DNA from: an uncultured Odoribacter sp.
GTDB taxonomy: Bacteria; Bacteroidota; Bacteroidia; Bacteroidales; Marinifilaceae
Direction of reading: 5' to 3'
Length of the DNA stretch: 64,000 bases
NCBI GenBank assembly: GCA_910589025.1
Contig: CAJURM010000001.1
Span: 1 to 64,000, forward strand
Positions within the stretch are counted from its first letter, which is position 1; every line of letters begins with the position of its first letter. The position numbers and the translations under genes were made by a program. The notes beneath the pieces were generated by a model. It had not been told where the DNA came from, made no database searches, and was given only the letters and a program-made list of their open reading frames with translations. Shown piece by piece: positions 52,440 to 63,050 of the stretch.

Positions 52440-53915
52440 ATGGGTAAGTTTTTAACATCAAGGAATGAAGATTATTCTCAATGGTATAATGAGTTAGTGA
52501 CCAAAGCCGGCTTGGCAGAACCGTCCGCCGTGAGGGGGTGTATGGTAATTAAGCCTTATGGATATGCAATTTGGGAAAAGATGCAGCGTGCGTTGGATCA
52601 AATGTTTAAGGATACCGGACATGTGAATGCTTATTTCCCGTTGTTGATACCGAAATCTTTTTTTTCTAAAGAAGCTGACCATGTGGAAGGGTTTGCCAAA
52701 GAGTGTGCGGTGGTAACGCATTATCGTCTGAAAAATGCACCGGACGGAGGTGGGGTGATTGTGGACCCGGAAGCGAAGCTGGAAGAGGAGTATATTATCC
52801 GTCCTACTTCGGAGACGATTATATGGAATACATATAAAAACTGGATTCAATCTTACCGTGATCTGCCTATCCTATGTAATCAGTGGGCTAATGTGATGCG
52901 GTGGGAGATGAGAACCCGCATGTTTTTGCGTACGGCTGAATTTTTGTGGCAGGAGGGACATACGGCTCATGCTACAAGGGAAGAGGCTTTGGTGGAAGCC
53001 AATAAAATGGTAAGGGTGTATTCTGATTTTGCCGAAAAATGGATGGCAGTACCTGTGATTATGGGGAATAAGAGTGAGAGCGAACGTTTTGCCGGAGCTT
53101 TGGAGACGTTTACTATTGAAGCGTTGATGCAGGACGGTAAGGCTTTGCAGGCCGGGACTTCTCATTTCCTTGGACAGAATTTTGCAAAGGCGTTTGATGT
53201 GATGTTTACTGACCAAACCGGAAACCGGGATTATGTGTGGGCGACATCGTGGGGGGTATCTACCCGTTTGATGGGAGCTTTGATTATGGCTCACTCGGAT
53301 GATAACGGTCTGGTGTTGCCTCCGAAATTGGCACCGATACAAGTAGTGATTGTACCCATTTATAGGAGTGCAGAAGGATTGCAGCAGATTACGGCCAAGG
53401 TGGAGGGTATTGTGGAGGCATTGAAAGCGAAAGGTATCAGCGTGAAATATGATGACCGGGATACCCAGAAGCCGGGATGGAAGTTTGCTGATTATGAGTT
53501 GAAGGGGGTTCCTGTTCGTTTGGCTATCGGAGAGCGTGATTTACAGAATGACACAGTAGAAGTAGCAAGAAGAGATACTTTGACGAAGGAGACTGTTGCG
53601 GTTGCAGGTATTGAGGAATATGTGGCGCAGTTGTTGGAAAATATTCAGCAGAATATTTATAAAAAGGCATTGGATTTCCGTAATTCCAAGATTACAAAAG
53701 TGGATTCATATGATGAATTTAAAGAATTGCTGGAAACGAAAACCGGATTTTTCCTTTGTCATTGGGACGGTACTTCCGAGACGGAAGAACGCATCAAAGC
53801 AGAGACGAAGGCGACTATCCGTTGTATTCCGTTTGATTCCCCTGAGGAGGAGGGCAAATGTATGGTTACGGGAAAACCTTCTCACCGCCGCGTATTGATT
53901 GCAAAGGCTTATTAG
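52440..53915 (+). CDS. proS: Prolyl-tRNA synthetase (short, archaeal/eukaryotic-like type)
   Basis: The 491-residue class II synthetase has motif 2 [45 protein letters not shown] and the anticodon-binding domain ([10 protein letters not shown]...[19 protein letters not shown]). The bacterial-type editing insertion is absent, as expected for the short form common in Bacteroidota. The C-terminal zinc-binding-like extension ends [17 protein letters not shown] 52440 is preferred over TTG 52401 on promoter position. Confidence 0.95.
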   Translation: MGKFLTSRNEDYSQWYNELVTKAGLAEPSAVRGCMVIKPYGYAIWEKMQRALDQMFKDTGHVNAYFPLLIPKSFFSKEADHVEGFAKECAVVTHYRLKNAPDGGGVIVDPEAKLEEEYIIRPTSETIIWNTYKNWIQSYRDLPILCNQWANVMRWEMRTRMFLRTAEFLWQEGHTAHATREEALVEANKMVRVYSDFAEKWMAVPVIMGNKSESERFAGALETFTIEALMQDGKALQAGTSHFLGQNFAKAFDVMFTDQTGNRDYVWATSWGVSTRLMGALIMAHSDDNGLVLPPKLAPIQVVIVPIYRSAEGLQQITAKVEGIVEALKAKGISVKYDDRDTQKPGWKFADYELKGVPVRLAIGERDLQNDTVEVARRDTLTKETVAVAGIEEYVAQLLENIQQNIYKKALDFRNSKITKVDSYDEFKELLETKTGFFLCHWDGTSETEERIKAETKATIRCIPFDSPEEEGKCMVTGKPSHRRVLIAKAY

Positions 53916-53962
53916 GATCGAGGCCGGAGTATCCGGTTTTCCATGTTTAAAGTTCAGAAGAT

Positions 53963-55186
53963 ATGTCAGCGGTTGTCGAACGTTTTTTGAGGTATGTGAA
54001 ATGTAATACCCAGTCAGATCCGGATACGGGGATGGTGCCGAGCACGCCTGGGCAGGTTATGTTTGCGGAGATGCTATGTGAGGAGATGAAAGTCTTGGGT
54101 ATGAGTGGCACGGAGGTAGACGGAAATGGTTATGTATATGGTTTTCTGCCTTCGAATGCAGAGAAAGAGGTGACTGCTGTCGGATTTATTTCCCATATGG
54201 ATACCAGTCCCGATATGAGCGGGAAACATGTTCGTCCTCAGATTATCCAAAATTATGCGGGTACCGATATTGTGCTGGATAAGGAGAGTAATCTGGTGCT
54301 TTCTCCGGAACAGTCTCCGGAGTTACTGAATTATATCGGACAGGATTTGATTACAACCAGCGGTAACTCGTTGCTTGGAGCGGATGATAAGGCTGGCATT
54401 GCGGAGATTTTGACTGCCGTAGAATATTTGGTAAATCATCCGGAGGTGAAGCATGGAGAGATATATGTATGTTTTACACCCGATGAGGAAATTGGACACG
54501 GTACGGATCATTTTGACCTGAAAAAATTCAGAGCTAAGTTTGCCTATACTTTGGATGGTGGGGAGATCGGGGAGTTGCAATATGAGAATTTTAATGCTGC
54601 GTTTGCCCGTCTGACTTTTAAGGGAAAAAGTTTTCATCCGGGATATGCCAAGAATAAGATGGTGAATTCCATTGCTATCGCAAATGATTTTTTGTCCAGT
54701 ATGCCTAAAAAAGAGGTACCGGAAAATACTTCGGGTTATGAGGGGTATTTCCATGTGTCGGCGATAAGAGGGGATGTGGAGGAGACCGTGGTGGACATAC
54801 TGATCCGTGATTTCGATCGGGAAGGGTTTGCCTGGCGGAAGAATACTGTTGAAAACGGGGTGCGTGATTTTTCCCGGAAATACGGATTAAATATTGAGTT
54901 GGAACTGAAAGACCAGTATTACAATATGCGGGAGAAAATTGAGCCTGTGCGTTATGTGGTGGATATTGCCCGGCAGGCTATGACAGATGTGGGGGTGAAG
55001 CCGTTGGTGTTGCCGGTACGGGGAGGGACGGACGGGGCTCAATTGTCATATATGGGATTACCTGCACCTAATTTATTTACCGGAGCACATAATTTGCATG
55101 GCAGATACGAATATATTCCGGTGAACTCTATGGAAAAGGCTGTAGAAGTGGTGGTTCGCATTGCGGAATTGTGTATGAAGGTATAA
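53963..55186 (+). CDS. pepT: Peptidase T (tripeptide aminopeptidase)
   Basis: The 407-residue M20 peptidase has zinc ligands in FISHMDTSPDMSG, the bridging region LLGADDKAGIAEI, catalytic Glu in CFTPDEEIGHG, and DGGEIGELQYENFNAA, GTDGAQLSYMGLP and FTGAHNLHG. It removes N-terminal residues from tripeptides in the cytosol. It lies 47 bp after proS in the same direction. Confidence 0.94.
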   Translation: MSAVVERFLRYVKCNTQSDPDTGMVPSTPGQVMFAEMLCEEMKVLGMSGTEVDGNGYVYGFLPSNAEKEVTAVGFISHMDTSPDMSGKHVRPQIIQNYAGTDIVLDKESNLVLSPEQSPELLNYIGQDLITTSGNSLLGADDKAGIAEILTAVEYLVNHPEVKHGEIYVCFTPDEEIGHGTDHFDLKKFRAKFAYTLDGGEIGELQYENFNAAFARLTFKGKSFHPGYAKNKMVNSIAIANDFLSSMPKKEVPENTSGYEGYFHVSAIRGDVEETVVDILIRDFDREGFAWRKNTVENGVRDFSRKYGLNIELELKDQYYNMREKIEPVRYVVDIARQAMTDVGVKPLVLPVRGGTDGAQLSYMGLPAPNLFTGAHNLHGRYEYIPVNSMEKAVEVVVRIAELCMKV

Positions 55187-55220
55187 ACCGGTCCAGTGAT
55201 CTGTTCATTTAAAGCTAAGT

Positions 55221-56282
55221 ATGGATTTTTTTTCCGGAATGGTGTTGCGTTGGTATGAGGAAAACCGTCGGGATTTGCCTTGGCGGAATACCACAGACCC
55301 TTATCTGATTTGGATTTCTGAGATTATACTGCAACAAACGCGTGTCGCACAGGGGTTGGAGTATTTCCTGCGTTTTACGGCGCGTTTTCCGACTATACGT
55401 TCCTTGGCGGAAGCCGAGGAGGATGAAGTGATGAAATATTGGCAAGGTTTGGGCTATTATAGTCGTGCCCGGAATCTGCATGTTGCGGCCCGGGATTTGA
55501 TGGACCGTTTTGGTGGGAGTTTTCCTCGTTCGTATGAGGATGTCAGGTCTCTGAAAGGAATAGGAGTGTATACAGCTGCAGCCATTTGTTCTTTTGCCTG
55601 GCGCTTGCCTTATGCTGTGGTGGATGGGAATGTATATAGGGTATTGTCCAGGGTGTTTGGGGTGGAAACTCCGATTGACACGCATGAAGGGCAAAAATAT
55701 TTTGCAGAGTTGGCTTCTTCTTTGCTGGATCGGGGACGTCCGGATTTATATAATCAGGCGATTATGGATTTCGGAGCGGTTCAATGTGTACCTAAATCTC
55801 CGAATTGCCTGTTTTGTCCGTTGCGAGATAAATGTGTCGCTTATCGGGAAGGGAGGATTGAGCAGTTGCCTGTTAAGGCTGGAAAAACGGTTGTTAAGCC
55901 CCGTTATTTCAATTATCTGCATATTCATTGCGGGGAAAAATGTTTGTTGTCCAGGCGTTCGGCCAAGGATATCTGGCAGAACCTATATGAATTTCCTTTG
56001 ATAGAAACGGAGCAGGATATGGAGTGGGAAGAGTTGGTGAAAGAAAAACGTTTTATCGACCTGTTTCAACATAGTCCGGATTTTAAATTGTGCAAGCAAT
56101 ATCCTGTTTTTAAACATGTGCTTTCCCACCGGATTATTTTTGCCCGTTTTTACGAAATTGAATTGCCGGAATTTACCCCTGTATTCTCTTCTTATCTTGA
56201 AATTTCTTCCTCTGATTTGGAAAGTTATGCCGTATCCCGATTAATGGCATGGTATCTGGAAAAGTTAAATAAGGAGATATAG
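55221..56282 (+). CDS. mutY: A/G-specific adenine DNA glycosylase MutY
   Basis: The 353-residue protein has catalytic Glu34 in ISEIILQQTRV, the helix-hairpin-helix LKGIGVYTAAAI, the catalytic Asp in VVDGNVYRVLSR, and a 4Fe-4S site with Cys189, 196, 199 and 205 (CVPKSPNCLFCPLRDKC). A NUDIX-like C-terminal domain follows. It removes A opposite 8-oxoG. It starts 34 bp after pepT. Confidence 0.95.
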   Translation: MDFFSGMVLRWYEENRRDLPWRNTTDPYLIWISEIILQQTRVAQGLEYFLRFTARFPTIRSLAEAEEDEVMKYWQGLGYYSRARNLHVAARDLMDRFGGSFPRSYEDVRSLKGIGVYTAAAICSFAWRLPYAVVDGNVYRVLSRVFGVETPIDTHEGQKYFAELASSLLDRGRPDLYNQAIMDFGAVQCVPKSPNCLFCPLRDKCVAYREGRIEQLPVKAGKTVVKPRYFNYLHIHCGEKCLLSRRSAKDIWQNLYEFPLIETEQDMEWEELVKEKRFIDLFQHSPDFKLCKQYPVFKHVLSHRIIFARFYEIELPEFTPVFSSYLEISSSDLESYAVSRLMAWYLEKLNKEI

Positions 56283-56332
56283 ATGCCGCCTTCTATATCT
56301 TTATCCATTTACTTTTCAAAAATAGATAAAAT

Positions 56333-56375
56333 ATTAGATATTGATTCTGTATCTAATAAGATAGGTATGCCTATC
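56333..56375. promoter_or_regulatory. Two adjacent inverted repeats upstream of the sulfatase gene
   Basis: ATTAGATA (56333-56340) pairs with TATCTAAT (56350-56357), and GATAGG (56360-56365) pairs with CCTATC (56370-56375). No U-run follows, so they look more like operator-type palindromes than terminators. Their role in sulfatase control is inferred from position only. Confidence 0.35.
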
Positions 56376-56435
56376 TGGACATAGGTAGCTTATTGATTAA
56401 TTTTTATTAATTTTACCGGAGTTTTTATTTCAATA

Positions 56436-58019
56436 ATGGATTCTTATATGGCATTGACTTATTCTTATCTTCTCCCTGTTGCGGGGTTAGTTACCCTGAG
56501 CGGTTGTACCCAGAAAAAGGTTACGGAAAAAAAGCCTTTGAATATTGTATATATCATGACGGACGACCATTCTTATCAGACAATGAGTTGTTATGATAAA
56601 CGCTATGCCCATACACCTAATTTGGACAGAATGGCGGAGGAGGGGGTGAAGTTTACCAACAGTTTTGTGTGTAATTCATTGTCGGGACCGAGCCGTGCTG
56701 TGTTGTTAACAGGAAAGCACAGTCATAAAAACGGTTATACGGATAATACGGAGGGGGCTGTTTTTAATGGACAGCAGCAGACTGTACAGCAATTGCTTCA
56801 ACAGGGAGGGTATCAGACGGCCATGATTGGGAAGTGGCATTTGGGAGGGATTCCGACCTGTTTTGATTACTGGACGATTTTGCCAGGACAGGGGGATTAT
56901 TATAATCCGGATTTTATTACGCCCGAAGGGACAGTACGTCATGAAGGATATGTGACGAATGTGATTACCGATTTGAGTATAGATTGGCTGAGGAACAAGC
57001 GCGATACGACCAAGCCTTTCTGTATGTTTGTTCACCATAAGGCAATTCACCGTAATTGGATGGGGGATACTGCCGACTTAGCTCTTTTTGAGGACAGGGT
57101 GTTTGAGATGCCGGAGACGTTCTGGGATGATTACCGGGGACGTGTTGCCGCTGCTAAGCAGGAGATGAGTGTAGACAAGGATATGACATTGATTTATGAT
57201 TTGAAGATGTTGGATGATCAGGTGGAAGATCATTATCATTCGCTTTATATCCGTGAAGATGGTACAGAAGGTACATACGGTCGTATGAATGCGGCACAAC
57301 GGGCGGCATGGGACTTTCATTACAAGCCTATCATAAAAGAATTTAAGAAGGCAAAGCTGAAAGGCAGAGCTTTGGCGGAATGGAAGTATCAGCGGTATAT
57401 GCGTGATTATCTGAAAACGGTGAAATCGCTGGATGATAATATCGGACGGTTGATGGAGGAGTTGAAGAAAGAGGGATTACTGGAAAATACCCTTGTCGTG
57501 TATGCTTCCGACCAGGGATTCTATATGGGAGAGCACGGTTGGTTTGATAAGCGATTTATGTATGAGGAGTCTATGCGTACACCTTTGATTATGCGCTTGC
57601 CTGAAGGGTTCAGTCATAGAGGGGACATTTCGCAATTGGTGCAGAATATCGATTATACGCCTACTTTTCTGGAGTTTGTCGGAATACCCATACCGAAAGA
57701 TATTCAGGGAGTATCCTTGATGCCATTATTGAAAGGGGAAAAACCGGCTAATTGGCGGAAATCGTTGTATTATCATTATTATGAGTTTCCGGCGGAACAT
57801 ATGGTGAGCCGTCATTACGGTGTGAGAACGGAACGTTATAAACTAATTCATTTTTATGGCGATATAGATGAATGGGAATTGTATGATTTACAAGAAGATC
57901 CGATGGAAATGCATAATCTGTATGGGAAACCTGGCAGAGAGGAGATAACTAAGGAGTTGAAAGCAGAATTGAAAAGGCTGCAAGTATTGTATGATGATCC
58001 GATACTTGTAAAGAATTAG
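56436..58019 (+). CDS. Sulfatase lipoprotein, serine-type active site
   Basis: The 527-residue protein has a lipobox (LVTLSGC, Cys near residue 24), metal-binding YIMTDDHSYQTMS, and the active-site signature SLSGPSRAVLLTGKHSH, i.e. SxPSR, in which Ser must be oxidised to formylglycine by a radical SAM maturase (anSME type). IGKWHLGG and ASDQGFYMGEHGWFDKRFMY complete the alkaline-phosphatase-like fold. It probably desulfates host or dietary glycans in the periplasm or at the surface. The exact glycan is unknown. Confidence 0.92.
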   Translation: MDSYMALTYSYLLPVAGLVTLSGCTQKKVTEKKPLNIVYIMTDDHSYQTMSCYDKRYAHTPNLDRMAEEGVKFTNSFVCNSLSGPSRAVLLTGKHSHKNGYTDNTEGAVFNGQQQTVQQLLQQGGYQTAMIGKWHLGGIPTCFDYWTILPGQGDYYNPDFITPEGTVRHEGYVTNVITDLSIDWLRNKRDTTKPFCMFVHHKAIHRNWMGDTADLALFEDRVFEMPETFWDDYRGRVAAAKQEMSVDKDMTLIYDLKMLDDQVEDHYHSLYIREDGTEGTYGRMNAAQRAAWDFHYKPIIKEFKKAKLKGRALAEWKYQRYMRDYLKTVKSLDDNIGRLMEELKKEGLLENTLVVYASDQGFYMGEHGWFDKRFMYEESMRTPLIMRLPEGFSHRGDISQLVQNIDYTPTFLEFVGIPIPKDIQGVSLMPLLKGEKPANWRKSLYYHYYEFPAEHMVSRHYGVRTERYKLIHFYGDIDEWELYDLQEDPMEMHNLYGKPGREEITKELKAELKRLQVLYDDPILVKN

Positions 58020-58027
58020 GGGCATTT

Positions 58028-58062
58028 TAACTCTTTTACTTTTTAACTTTTTCAACTTCTTC
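58028..58062. repeat. Degenerate intergenic repeat, opposite orientation
   Basis: TTTTAACTCTTTTACTTTTT and AACTTTTTCAACTTCTTCCC form the complement of the GTTGAAAAAGTTAAAAAG-type run also seen near 49283 and 60114. It may help end sulfatase transcription. Confidence 0.45.
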
Positions 58063-58088
58063 CCGGCATTTTTTTTATGAAAAATGAT

Positions 58089-58096
58089 TATATTTG
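58089..58096 (+). promoter_or_regulatory. -7 element of gyrB
   Basis: TATATTTG matches TAnnTTTG, 54 bp before the gyrB start codon. Confidence 0.5.
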
Positions 58097-58141
58097 CATG
58101 TTTTGGAAAAGATGGTGTAGAGAATTATATGTTAATAATAA

Positions 58142-60112
<1,971 letters not shown>

Positions 60113-60113
60113 G

Positions 60114-60178
60114 GAGATTGAAAAAGTTGAAATGTTAAAAGGATGAAAGGGTTGGAGGGATTCAACTCTTTCATTTTT
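60114..60178. repeat. Degenerate intergenic repeat after gyrB
   Basis: GATTGAAAAAGTTGAAATG and GGATGAAAGGGTTGGAGGGA precede ATTCAACTCTTTCATTTTTT. The last part is complementary to the first, so a loose hairpin with a T-run forms and may terminate gyrB. Same family as the runs near 26777, 49283 and 58028. Confidence 0.5.
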
Positions 60179-60206
60179 TATATGGAAATAGAGAAAGGAA
60201 AAAGGT

Positions 60207-60773
60207 ATGAATATTACAGTTTTTTGTGCGTCGGCTGATAAGATAGAACAAGGCTATTTTGATGCTGCCAGAAGTTTGGGGGAAGGGATTGCTCAAAGAT
60301 TATGGAATTTGATTTATGGCGGAACGAATTGTGGTTTGATGCGAATAGTAGCTGAAGCAACTTTAGCGGGAGGCGGAAAGGTGACGGGAATTATTCCTCG
60401 CTGTATTGCGGAGAGAGGAGTGGCATCCCGGAGTGTGACAGAGCTGGTGGTTGTTGAAGAGATGAAAGAAAGAAAACAGTTGATGCGGGAACAGGCAGAT
60501 GCTTTTATAGCGCTTCCCGGAGGCTGGGGGACACTGGAAGAGATTACGGAGGTAATTACCTTGAAGCAGTTGGGAATCCACCAGAAGCCGATAGTATTCG
60601 TGAATACCGGAGGGTTTTATGAATCTTTCTGGAAGTTTATGGAACAGGCTGCTGAGAAAGGATTTGTCTCTGGAGCTTATCAGGGGTTATATCAAGTTGT
60701 TCGGACTTCCGAAGAGGCTTTGGAATATATTGCTGGTTATGAGCCCAGGATGGTTTGTCCGAAATACAGTTAG
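60207..60773 (+). CDS. LOG-family (TIGR00730) Rossmann-fold protein
   Basis: The 188-residue protein has MNITVFCASAD, LIYGGTNCGLM, MKERKQLM (MxxRK motif) and ALPGGWGTLEE (PGGxGTxxE), the signature of LONELY GUY-type nucleotide phosphoribohydrolases. These cleave cytokinin or other 5'-monophosphates at the N-glycosidic bond; the bacterial substrate here is unknown. It lies 94 bp after gyrB and is probably transcribed separately. Confidence 0.9.
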   Translation: MNITVFCASADKIEQGYFDAARSLGEGIAQRLWNLIYGGTNCGLMRIVAEATLAGGGKVTGIIPRCIAERGVASRSVTELVVVEEMKERKQLMREQADAFIALPGGWGTLEEITEVITLKQLGIHQKPIVFVNTGGFYESFWKFMEQAAEKGFVSGAYQGLYQVVRTSEEALEYIAGYEPRMVCPKYS

Positions 60774-60947
60774 TTTGCAGTGTCTGGAAAAGGGAATATG
60801 CTAAAAGTTAAAAAAAATTTTGTATATTTAAAATTATTGTATATTTTTACAAAGTTAAATAATGTTACACAATGTGTCTGTATGTGGTGTAAATGCAGCA
60901 CCCCCTTGTAGTGATTACAATGGATGTGTAGAAAGTTTTAGTTTAGT
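60774..60947. other. AT-rich gap before the nusB terminator, possible small RNA
   Basis: About 170 bp between convergent genes. It contains TTTTG near 60815 and TATATTT-type boxes, then TGTTACACAATGTGTC and a CACCCCC tract, leading into the perfect hairpin at 60948. A small RNA ending at that hairpin is possible, but no clear TAnnTTTG promoter is present. Confidence 0.25.
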
Positions 60948-60975
60948 AAAAAAGGGAGTGTAAACTCCCTTTTTT
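60948..60975. terminator. Bidirectional terminator between the LOG gene and nusB
   Basis: AAAAAAGGGAGT at 60948-60959 pairs perfectly with ACTCCCTTTTTT at 60964-60975 around GTAA. Both arms end in the A/T tracts expected of a two-way intrinsic terminator; nusB ends at 60993. Confidence 0.9.
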
Positions 60976-60992
60976 GTTAGTACGTGTTAAAT

Positions 60993-61940
60993 TTATTCTA
61001 TAAGGCCTCTTCCGCTTTTGTTAAGCTGGTTGGAATCTTTAAGAAGGGCAACGACTTTGTCGAGGATACCATTGATGAATGCGCTGCTTTTGAGCGAACT
61101 ATATGATTTGGAGATTTCAATGAATTCATCCAAAGTCACTTTTACCGGGATGGAAGGAAAATATTTCAATTCGGAAATGGCCGTTGCCATGATTAGTTTA
61201 TCCATATCCGAGATGCGTTCTATTTCCCAGTTGTGGGTGAATTTATCAATGGTTTTGATGTTTTCGTCGTAGTCCAAGATGGTTTTTCGTAATAGTGTCC
61301 TGGCAAAATCAGTATCTTCTTCAGTATTATATACGGGGTGGAAGAAATTGTCTTCTTCTGTTGTGTTTTCTTTGATGTTTTTCAGACTCTTATATACCAT
61401 GCCGAACACCAGTTCATAATCGTCGTTCCAGAAAATGCTTTTGTCTTCGAGGGTCTGGAAAAACAGTTCATTTTGAGTGATGATGTCTACAAATATCTTT
61501 AGTATAAGCTGTTTATGGTCTTCGAAGGTTATTTTCTCTTTGTGCATATAGAGTTGATAGTTCTGGGACTCCTGGATTTCATTAAAGATGTTGTTGATAA
61601 CCTCCGGAGTATCATTCCAGGACAGTGGATGACTATGCAGGTAGTTCTGGTACTTCTTATTGGTTTCAATGATGGAGAAAACAGGATTATCAATGAAACG
61701 GGTATTGGGATTCAAGTCGGCTTCAGAGGCAAAATGCCGGTTACGGGCGACGTCTATTTTTCTGAAGGCTTTTTGTCTGATATCAGTAAGCAATAAAAAT
61801 ATCTGAAAGAACAGATCAGTACTTTTTTCGATACTTTTTAGCAGATCTCGTTCGATTTCTGCCTGCGATACATTGTCATTTTTTACGTAAGAATAAAGCA
61901 GTTGTAAAACTTTAATCCGGATTAATCTTCTGCTTGTCAT
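60993..61940 (-). CDS. nusB: Transcription antitermination factor NusB
   Basis: The 315-residue protein begins MTSRRLIRIKVLQLLYSYVK, has a long Bacteroidota-specific middle insertion, and ends with the NusB core: HNWEIERISDMDKLIMATAI, FPSIPVKVTLDEFIEISKSY and SSAFINGILDKV. It binds boxA RNA in rRNA leaders together with S10. It is about twice the E. coli length, as usual in this phylum. Confidence 0.93.
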   Translation of the reverse strand: MTSRRLIRIKVLQLLYSYVKNDNVSQAEIERDLLKSIEKSTDLFFQIFLLLTDIRQKAFRKIDVARNRHFASEADLNPNTRFIDNPVFSIIETNKKYQNYLHSHPLSWNDTPEVINNIFNEIQESQNYQLYMHKEKITFEDHKQLILKIFVDIITQNELFFQTLEDKSIFWNDDYELVFGMVYKSLKNIKENTTEEDNFFHPVYNTEEDTDFARTLLRKTILDYDENIKTIDKFTHNWEIERISDMDKLIMATAISELKYFPSIPVKVTLDEFIEISKSYSSLKSSAFINGILDKVVALLKDSNQLNKSGRGLIE

Positions 61941-61971
61941 TTCTGTGAAGAACTATTTTATTTTAATGCTG

Positions 61972-61979
61972 CAAAAGTA
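61972..61979 (-). promoter_or_regulatory. -7 element of nusB
   Basis: CAAAAGTA on the plus strand reads TACTTTTG on the minus strand, matching TAnnTTTG, about 31 bp before the nusB start; identical to the miaB element at 49265. Confidence 0.5.
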
Positions 61980-62106
61980 GAAAATAAAACGGAACATTGT
62001 GAAAATAGATGCAGTTTATTGTTGCTTATTTTTATAATACTTTTTGTGTTTCCGAAGGGAAAACGAATTTAAACAAAACTTAAAACAGCATGTCGGGAGA
62101 AAAGCA

Positions 62107-62114
62107 TATATTTG
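62107..62114 (+). promoter_or_regulatory. -7 element of porD
   Basis: TATATTTG matches TAnnTTTG, 20 bp before ATG 62135. It makes an earlier in-frame ATG at 62090 unlikely as the start. Confidence 0.5.
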
Positions 62115-62134
62115 TAGGATTTAAAACTGTGTAT

Positions 62135-63043
62135 ATGAAAAGATGGTTATTGGTTTGCTGGGGGTGTTTGGGAACGGCTTTTTCGGTACAGGCGCAGGAG
62201 TTGCGTTGTAATATTTCAGTTTCGACTCAGAAGATTCAGGGGACAAACCGGGAGATGTTTACAAACATGCAAAAGGACATGTATGAGTTTGTGAATAACA
62301 GGCGTTGGTCTTCCAATGTGTTTTCGTATGACGAAAAGATAGAAGCTAATATTCTGATTACGTTGGATGAACAGAGCGGAGGAGATGAATTTAAGGGAAC
62401 GATGCAAGTGAGAGTTAGCCGTCCGGTATATAATTCATCGTATAATTCGGTATTGTTGAATTTTAAGGACAATGATGTCACTTTTAAATACAGGGAGTTT
62501 GAAGCGTTGGAGTTTAATGAATCGGGACAGAATTCGGAGTTGGTGAATTTGCTGGCTTTTTATGCTTATATTATTTTGGGAATGGATTACGACAGTTTTT
62601 CTTTGATGGGGGGGAATGAGTTTTTCAATAAGGCGGAAAATATTGTAGCTCAGTGTCAGAATGCCAGAGAACCGGGCTGGAAGTCGTTTGAAGGGCGCCG
62701 CAACCGCTATTGGCTGATTAATAATTTGCAGGACAGGAGTTATGCTTCGGTAAGGGAGTGTATATACAAATATCATCGTTTGGGATTGGATGCGATGTCG
62801 GACAATGTGAATGAAGGACGTCTGGAAGTTGTGTCTGCTTTGGAATTATTGCAAAAGGCGCACCGTAGTAAACCTAATTCCTACATTATGCAGGTGTTTT
62901 TTGATGCCAAGTCGGATGAGATTGTGAATATTTTCAAACCGGCTTTTACAGATGAACGCAAACGGGTGTATAACATTGTATCGGAAGTAAATCCGGCGAA
63001 TGTTTCAAAATATTCGGCTTTGCTGGAAAATAAAACGAATTGA
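62135..63043 (+). CDS. porD: Type IX secretion protein PorD (DUF4835)
   Basis: The 302-residue protein has a signal peptide (MKRWLLVCWGCLGTAFSVQA) and the DUF4835 pattern: ELRCNISVSTQKIQGTNREM, FVNNRRWSSNVFSYDEKIEA, LVNLLAFYAYIILGMDYDSF, and a Trp-rich GWKSFEGRRNRYWLINNL. The family is annotated as PorD, a periplasmic or outer-membrane factor needed for T9SS in some species. Adjacency to recN, 7 bp downstream, is common in Bacteroidota. ATG 62135 is chosen because it opens the signal peptide and lies downstream of a promoter. Confidence 0.88.
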   Translation: MKRWLLVCWGCLGTAFSVQAQELRCNISVSTQKIQGTNREMFTNMQKDMYEFVNNRRWSSNVFSYDEKIEANILITLDEQSGGDEFKGTMQVRVSRPVYNSSYNSVLLNFKDNDVTFKYREFEALEFNESGQNSELVNLLAFYAYIILGMDYDSFSLMGGNEFFNKAENIVAQCQNAREPGWKSFEGRRNRYWLINNLQDRSYASVRECIYKYHRLGLDAMSDNVNEGRLEVVSALELLQKAHRSKPNSYIMQVFFDAKSDEIVNIFKPAFTDERKRVYNIVSEVNPANVSKYSALLENKTN

Positions 63044-63050
63044 CAGAATT

